Below are positions 58,840 to 64,000 of a stretch of 64,000 nucleotides of DNA, piece after piece. The stretch comes from Actinomadura livida (GTDB lineage Bacteria; Actinomycetota; Actinomycetes; Streptosporangiales; Streptosporangiaceae), in assembly GCF_014648675.1 (NCBI RefSeq), contig NZ_BMRO01000005.1, positions 119,285-183,284 of the forward strand, given 5' to 3'. Below the pieces are notes generated by a model that did no database searches, was not told the origin of the DNA, and saw only the letters and a program-made list of their open reading frames with translations. Every line of letters starts with the position of its first letter. The stretch's first letter is position 1. The position numbers and the translations under genes were made by a program.

Positions 58840-61800
58840 GCCGCGTCGGGAGCGCGTCGCCGAGCTGATCGTCACCCGCCCGGACGAGGTGGGACGGGGT
58901 TCGGGCTACCTCGTCGCGCCGGGACTCGTGCTGACCGCGGCGCACGTCGTGGCCGCGGCCACCGAGGTGAAGATCCGTTTCGAGGCCGATCTGCCAGGCG
59001 AACGCTCCGTATACGCCCTGAACTGGCAGGGGCTCGGAGACACCGACCTCGCACTGGTCGCCATCCCCGCGGAGGAGGGCGTCGGGGACCCGACGCGCTA
59101 CGGCCAGGTCGGCGACCATGCCGCGCGGGTGTCCGTGCAGTCGGTGGGCTTCCCGCTGTGGAAGCTCCGCGACCACCCCGAGGGCGGTAAGTACCGCGAC
59201 AGCCACCACGCCTTCGGCAAGGTCGCGCTGCTCTCGAACTGGCGGGACCACACCCTGGAGATCACCGTGGGCCCGCCGCCCAGGGACCCGGATCCGAACA
59301 AGTCGCCATGGGAGGGCATGTCCGGCGCGGCGGTGTGGGCGGACGGCCGCATCATCGGCGTCATGAAGGCCCACCACCGCGGTGACGGCCTGTCGCGGCT
59401 CGCCGCCACCCCGCTGGGCGACGCGCTCCGCACCCTGCAGCCGGCCGAGCTGACCGGGTTCCGCAACCTTCTGCCGGCCCTGCCCGCTCCCTGGGACCTC
59501 GTGGACGTCACGCCTAGGCAGCCGGCCGACCGGCCCCACTCGTCCGAGGTCGCCGTCGGCCGTTCCCGGGAGCGGGCCGCGCACCTGCGGCGCTACCTCG
59601 AACTGATCGGCGAGAACTTCCGGTGGCTGAAGCTGCACGGCATCGACGAGGCCGGTTCGCTGCAGATCGAACTGGAGCAGGTGTACGTCGCGCTTAAGGC
59701 GGAACCGGAGAGCGAGTACGACCTCACGCACCTGGCGAGGCTGCACGCGCACGAGATCCGCGAGGCCGCCGGGGACGCCGGGATCGACTCCATCGCGCCC
59801 GCCCGCCTGGCCGAGCTCGACGCGCACGTCGTCCGCCGCTCCTACCGGCCGCGCCGGGAGGAGGCGCAGCGCGCGAAGATCGCCGAGGTGGCGACGATCG
59901 CCGACGCGTTCCGCCGGCACCACCGGATGGTGATCCTGGGCGGGCCGGGGAGCGGGAAGAGCACCCTGGGGCGCTGGCTGGCACTCCAGCTGGCGCGCGG
60001 CATGCTCGACCAGAGCGCCCGTGAGGTCCCGCCGGAGGCCGAGCCCGCGCCGCCGGACGCCGTCCGCGTCCACGTCACCGCGGGAACGGCCTTCTCCTTC
60101 GCGCGGCGGCACTTCGTCCCGTCCGATCGGGCCGACGGCGTCAGCGCCGTCGTCATCGACGCGGTGCCGGTGCGCGGGACGCTCGCGCTGTCCGGAACGC
60201 CGGTCACCGTCGGCCAGGCCGTCCCACTCGACCAGGTCGAACGCCTGACGTACACGCCCGCCGGCGAGGAGTGCGGCTTCCGCTACGTGCGGCTGGCGTT
60301 CTCGGTGGGCGACGACCCGGCGACGCGGTCCGGCGGCGTGCTCGTGTTCGACGTCGGGCTGCACATCAGGGTGCCGGTCTCGCGGGTCGACCCCGATCAG
60401 GTCACGCCGGACGGCGCCGAGCGCACGGTGGACATGGGCCCCGCGCGCGTCCCCATCTTCCTGCGGCTGGCCCATTTCGCGCACGAACTGGCCGAGCGGG
60501 AGCGCGAGCGCCTGCCGGGCCTCTCCCTGGAGGAGTACCTCGGGCGGGACCCCGACCTGCCCGGCGGGGACGCCGACGACCGCAACGCCATGCTGCGCGC
60601 GCTGCTCGCCGAGGGACGCGCCGTCGTCATCCTCGACGGGCTCGACGAACTCCCGGAGGCCAATCGCCGGACGGTGCTGCTGGAGGTCCAGTCGTTCATC
60701 GACAGGCTCGGTGAGCCTAACGCGACCGACGAGCGGGACGAGCCCTGGCGGGCCGGCGGCAACCAGGTCATCGTGACCAGCCGGTACGTCGGGTACAAGG
60801 CGATGAGCGTCCGGGCCGGGTGCGCGCATCTCGGCATCCAGCCGATGCGGCGCCCGGCGGTCGAGCACTTCGCCCGGATGTGGACGGCGGCGGTCAACGC
60901 CGAACTGGCCGCGGACGCCTCGTCCCGCCCGGTCGCCGACGCCCTCATCCGCGAGATCTACGACGACTCCCGGCCCGCCATCCGCGAACTGGCGACGAAT
61001 CCGCTGCTCGTCACGATCCTGGCGACGGTCTACTGGGCGGACGGACGGCTGCCCGACCAGCGGGCGGCCGTCTACGACCGCGTGGTGGAGAACCTGCTGC
61101 GCATCTGGCTCGCCCGCCCGGAGTGCCGGGTCCACTCGCTGACGCGGGACGAGCTGCTGGCGGCCCTGGAACCGCTCGCGGCCGACATGCAGGACAACAC
61201 GCGGGACAACGGCCTGGTCGACCTCGACCGCATCAGCGAGCTGATCGAGGGGCCGCTGGCCCTCATGCGGGGGGCGTCGCCGGCGGACCGCGCGTTCCGG
61301 CCGGTGCTCCGCGACCTGCTCACCACCATCAGGAAGCACGTCGGCCTGCTGGCGGAGCAGGCGTCCGGCAACTACGCCTTCGCCCACCGGACCTTCCAGG
61401 AGTTCCTCGCCGCCCGGCACATCCTCGCCGCCCGGGAGCGGGCCGCTTCGACGATCGTCGAGCGGCTCGACGACCCGCACTGGCGGGAACCGCTGCTGCT
61501 GGCGCTGGGCCTCGCGATGATCAGCACCGAGTGGGGCGGCCCGCGCGCCCGCGCGCAGCTGATCCGCGACGTGCTCGCCGGGGACGACCAGGACCCCATG
61601 ATCCCGCGGGCCGCGATGCTGCTGGTCGACGCCCTCCCCGACCTCGAGGACGTGCCCGAGGGCGTGGTGGGGCAACTGGTCGGGCGGCTTCTGCGGTCGT
61701 ACGCGCTGAGCCGGGACCAGCCGGAGGCGGAGGGGGTGCGCGAGTCGATCTGCGCGGCGTTCGCCCGGCTGCGCGACGGGCCGCGGGGCGAGCTGGTCGC

Positions 61801-64000
61801 CGAGGCGGTCGCCGAAGCGGTCCGGCGGCCGCCCGCCGAGGGCGACCTCTCCGGTGCGGCCGCGATGGTGCTGGTCAGAACCGGCTGGTTCACCACCGAC
61901 ATCGTGGACGCGTTGCTGGAGAAGACCCATCAGGACCACGACGGGTCGAGGTGGCCGATCCGGTGGGCGCTGGTCGCCGCGCTGGCCCGCCCCGTCGGGG
62001 AGCCGCCGTGGCGGAAGCGGGCCGCCGGCCTCAACATGCCGCGCCTGCTGGCGGCGCACCTGCCCATGCGCAGGCTGCTGGAGTCCAGGCCCGACCTGAC
62101 GGCCTTCGTGCGCGGCGACGTCGACTGGCTGTGGCTGATGACCGCCCTGTACGGCGGCCTCGGGCGCGGGGACGTCCAGCAGGACCTCCGCGCGTACCAG
62201 CTGAAGCGGCTGCGCCGCCTCCGGCCGGTCGTGACCGACCCGGCCGAGGAGGCGCCGGGACCGCCGCCACCGGTGCCGCCGGTCGAGTTCTGTCCCGGCG
62301 ACATCGTCCACGACCTGGCGGACGCGGAGCTGAGCCGCGCCGTCCAGCGGCTTCTCCGCGCGCGCGGTCCCGCCCGCGAGCTGGCGGAGACGTTCCGCCG
62401 CGGCTGGGAGCGCGGCGCGGACCCGGCCGGCCGCGCCGACGCGATCGTCGGCCTGGCGGCCTTGGGCGAGGACGTCGTCCCCATGATCCGCGAAGCGCTG
62501 GACGACGACGCCCGCCGTCCCGCCGCGCAGAGCGCGCTCGGGAGGTTCCGGTGGCTGTGGTCGCTGCTGCGGGAGCCGCTGCTCAGGTCGGCGGAGGCCG
62601 CCGCCCGGACCATCCCCTCCGAGGCCCCGGAGGAGCACCAGCTCGATCTGCTGCGCGTCGTCATCGACGGGCACGTCTCGGCGGACGGCGGGCCGCTCCA
62701 GGTCAGCGACGTGGTTCCCGAGTACCGCTTCGTCGATGCGACGTCAGAGCCGATCCGTGCCGCGCTGGACGCCGAGTACTGGTCGTACGCCTTCTCCGGC
62801 CTGGCCGTCGACGGACCCGGCGGTACGGCCTCCGGGGCGGCTCCCGGGGCGTTCTCCGCCGCGCACCTCCGGTCGCCGGACAGCGTGGTCCGCGGCTGGT
62901 CGAGAGCCCGCCGGGCGCGCAACGACCTCGCCCGGCAGCGGCTCCCGTGGCCGGAGCCGGCGAGCGCCCCGCGGTCCGCGACGCGCGTCGACCACTACCT
63001 CGCGATGCTCGACGGCCTGTGGGAGGCGCCGTCGGAACTCGACTACACCGCGGGCCACCTGCTGGGGCGGTGCAGCCCGCTCGTCGACGCCCACCCGGAC
63101 CTGTTCTGGGAAACGCTCGCGGTCTGCTGCGGCCGCGGCGCGGCGTTCCGGACGGGGTTCCGCACGGGAGTCGCCGACGCCCGTGCGGACGGCCCGGCCG
63201 GCCAGGCCGGCCCGACCTGCTCGTCGGTCGCGTCCGACGTCGTGCTCTCCTGGGCCGAGGGCTTCGTCGAGCCGGGCGAGGCGGCGAACGTCCGCGACAT
63301 CGTGACCGGCATGTTCCGCCTGGGCGAGGAAGACGTGTACGACCCGGACGGGAGGACCCCTCGTCCCGAGTCGGTCTCGTCCGCGTCGACCTACGCCGCC
63401 CGGATCAGAACTCCGTACCTGCGGTTCCGTGCGCTGTGGCGGCTGCTCGACGCCCTCGGGGACCTCGACGTCGCGCTCGCGAACCGGACGGTGACCCAGG
63501 CCCTGTTCAAAATCATCGATCCGCATGACCTGGTGCGGGCCTTCGAGATGATCGCGGTCACCGTCACGAGCACGCTGGCCGACGCGGTCGCGGTCGAGTT
63601 CCTCGGCGCCGACGGGCTGGTGCAGAAGGTCGGCGGCGTCCGCGATCCCGAGAAGCGTGCGCGTTCCCTCGTCCGGCTGGCCGGCCTCATGCCCGACCGG
63701 TCCGCGGAGCTCCTCGACGCCGCGGTCGACTCCATCGTCCGGATCGACGACCGGCGGCGGCGAGCCGAGGAGATCGACGGCATGCGCGGCGTGCTCGACG
63801 AGTTCTCCCGCCCGGTGGCCGCGCTGGACGCCGCGGCCGAGGAGATCGACGACCCCTGGCTGCGCCACCTGGCGTCCGGCCGCGCCTCCCGGCTCATCGA
63901 GGGCTATCGCGACCGCTACACGAGGGGGGCGCTGGCCTGGCGGCTTCCTCCGGACACGGCGGCCGTCGCCTTCCGGAGCCATCGGCTGGGGTCCCCGACC
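58826..64000 (+). CDS. trypsin-like protease-NACHT NTPase protein, 3' end beyond window
   Basis: An open frame of at least 1725 codons from GTG at 58826, truncated by the window end. Residues about 15-175 are a trypsin-like protease with His40 (LTAAHVV), Asp74 (DTDLALV) and Ser166 (GMSGAAVW). A pre-NACHT helical segment follows (YLELIGENFRWLKLHGI). The NACHT module has Walker A GGPGSGK378ST and Walker B VVILDGLDE (600-608) plus HRTFQEFLAARHIL near 855. About 225 residues separate the Walker motifs because a cadherin/VCBS-like beta domain is inserted (about 415-520). The rest to residue 1725 is helical, HEAT-like. It probably acts as a STAND-type sensor that unleashes the protease. Confidence 0.87.
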   Translation, partial: MSGVEPRRERVAELIVTRPDEVGRGSGYLVAPGLVLTAAHVVAAATEVKIRFEADLPGERSVYALNWQGLGDTDLALVAIPAEEGVGDPTRYGQVGDHAARVSVQSVGFPLWKLRDHPEGGKYRDSHHAFGKVALLSNWRDHTLEITVGPPPRDPDPNKSPWEGMSGAAVWADGRIIGVMKAHHRGDGLSRLAATPLGDALRTLQPAELTGFRNLLPALPAPWDLVDVTPRQPADRPHSSEVAVGRSRERAAHLRRYLELIGENFRWLKLHGIDEAGSLQIELEQVYVALKAEPESEYDLTHLARLHAHEIREAAGDAGIDSIAPARLAELDAHVVRRSYRPRREEAQRAKIAEVATIADAFRRHHRMVILGGPGSGKSTLGRWLALQLARGMLDQSAREVPPEAEPAPPDAVRVHVTAGTAFSFARRHFVPSDRADGVSAVVIDAVPVRGTLALSGTPVTVGQAVPLDQVERLTYTPAGEECGFRYVRLAFSVGDDPATRSGGVLVFDVGLHIRVPVSRVDPDQVTPDGAERTVDMGPARVPIFLRLAHFAHELAERERERLPGLSLEEYLGRDPDLPGGDADDRNAMLRALLAEGRAVVILDGLDELPEANRRTVLLEVQSFIDRLGEPNATDERDEPWRAGGNQVIVTSRYVGYKAMSVRAGCAHLGIQPMRRPAVEHFARMWTAAVNAELAADASSRPVADALIREIYDDSRPAIRELATNPLLVTILATVYWADGRLPDQRAAVYDRVVENLLRIWLARPECRVHSLTRDELLAALEPLAADMQDNTRDNGLVDLDRISELIEGPLALMRGASPADRAFRPVLRDLLTTIRKHVGLLAEQASGNYAFAHRTFQEFLAARHILAARERAASTIVERLDDPHWREPLLLALGLAMISTEWGGPRARAQLIRDVLAGDDQDPMIPRAAMLLVDALPDLEDVPEGVVGQLVGRLLRSYALSRDQPEAEGVRESICAAFARLRDGPRGELVAEAVAEAVRRPPAEGDLSGAAAMVLVRTGWFTTDIVDALLEKTHQDHDGSRWPIRWALVAALARPVGEPPWRKRAAGLNMPRLLAAHLPMRRLLESRPDLTAFVRGDVDWLWLMTALYGGLGRGDVQQDLRAYQLKRLRRLRPVVTDPAEEAPGPPPPVPPVEFCPGDIVHDLADAELSRAVQRLLRARGPARELAETFRRGWERGADPAGRADAIVGLAALGEDVVPMIREALDDDARRPAAQSALGRFRWLWSLLREPLLRSAEAAARTIPSEAPEEHQLDLLRVVIDGHVSADGGPLQVSDVVPEYRFVDATSEPIRAALDAEYWSYAFSGLAVDGPGGTASGAAPGAFSAAHLRSPDSVVRGWSRARRARNDLARQRLPWPEPASAPRSATRVDHYLAMLDGLWEAPSELDYTAGHLLGRCSPLVDAHPDLFWETLAVCCGRGAAFRTGFRTGVADARADGPAGQAGPTCSSVASDVVLSWAEGFVEPGEAANVRDIVTGMFRLGEEDVYDPDGRTPRPESVSSASTYAARIRTPYLRFRALWRLLDALGDLDVALANRTVTQALFKIIDPHDLVRAFEMIAVTVTSTLADAVAVEFLGADGLVQKVGGVRDPEKRARSLVRLAGLMPDRSAELLDAAVDSIVRIDDRRRRAEEIDGMRGVLDEFSRPVAALDAAAEEIDDPWLRHLASGRASRLIEGYRDRYTRGALAWRLPPDTAAVAFRSHRLGSPT

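Noticed and set aside
58751..62674. Very long minus-strand open frame (about 1300 codons) opposite the protease-NACHT gene
   Set aside because: Composition is Arg/Gly/Pro/Gln-rich with no recognisable domain, as expected for the antisense of a GC-rich gene. The + strand frame has intact catalytic motifs throughout.

Overview
The window is high-GC actinobacterial chromosome. GTG and TTG starts are common, genes are packed into long operons with 4-bp start/stop overlaps (ATGA, GTGA), and F420/LLM-type oxidoreductases and many acyl-CoA enzymes are present. The content would suit Thermomonosporaceae/Streptosporangiales, but that placement is inference. No tRNA, rRNA, CRISPR array or insertion sequence was seen.

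Layout. (1) 0.1-5.6 kb: regulation and stress. An ECF sigma factor fused to a membrane-anchored extracellular domain, a MerR regulator divergent from a class III nucleotide cyclase, an OhrR-like MarR regulator and a secreted alpha/beta hydrolase. (2) 5.7-39.6 kb: one large acyl-CoA catabolic region of about 34 genes. It holds an acyl-CoA ligase, four acyl-CoA dehydrogenases, five crotonases (hydratase/isomerase family), five MaoC/hotdog proteins, a thiolase-like aldolase with a DUF35 partner, a CitE-like lyase, a CaiB/BaiF CoA-transferase, an MmgE/PrpD protein, two LLM oxidoreductases, a tandem RidA fusion, an orphan AceE-like E1, an amidase and a complete Liv-type ABC importer. Nearly every operon start carries a 15-bp dyad close to ATACATCAGAYNTAT. 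I count eleven copies, one beside the FadR/FCD-type GntR gene and one inside the importer's binding-protein gene. This looks like a single GntR regulon for importing and breaking down a branched or cyclic carboxylate by CoA activation, dehydrogenation, hydration and retro-aldol cleavage. The substrate cannot be read from sequence. (3) 39.7-41.7 kb: a monofunctional catalase followed by an ankyrin-repeat protein, separated by a perfect 25-bp-stem palindrome that also occurs at 3.6 kb. (4) 41.7-55.2 kb: a second unidirectional catabolic block. It has a NitT/TauT-type ABC importer, an IclR regulator, a hydantoinase-like amidohydrolase, an isochorismatase-fold hydrolase, a molybdenum hydroxylase with fused Mo and FAD subunits, a split ThDP decarboxylase and a chlorohydrolase-type amidohydrolase. 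It probably degrades a nitrogen heterocycle. (5) 55.3-58.4 kb: a DUF2231-Rieske protein and MurJ. (6) 58.5-64.0 kb: a two-gene conflict-type system. A small Trypco2-like protein overlaps a very large protein with a trypsin-like protease, a NACHT NTPase and a long helical C-terminus. The NACHT module is split by an inserted cadherin/VCBS-like beta-sandwich. The gene runs off the window end.

The final locus is the best candidate for an undescribed system. The repeated dyad is the best regulatory observation. Enzyme family calls are usually firm; substrates and pathway assignments are inference.
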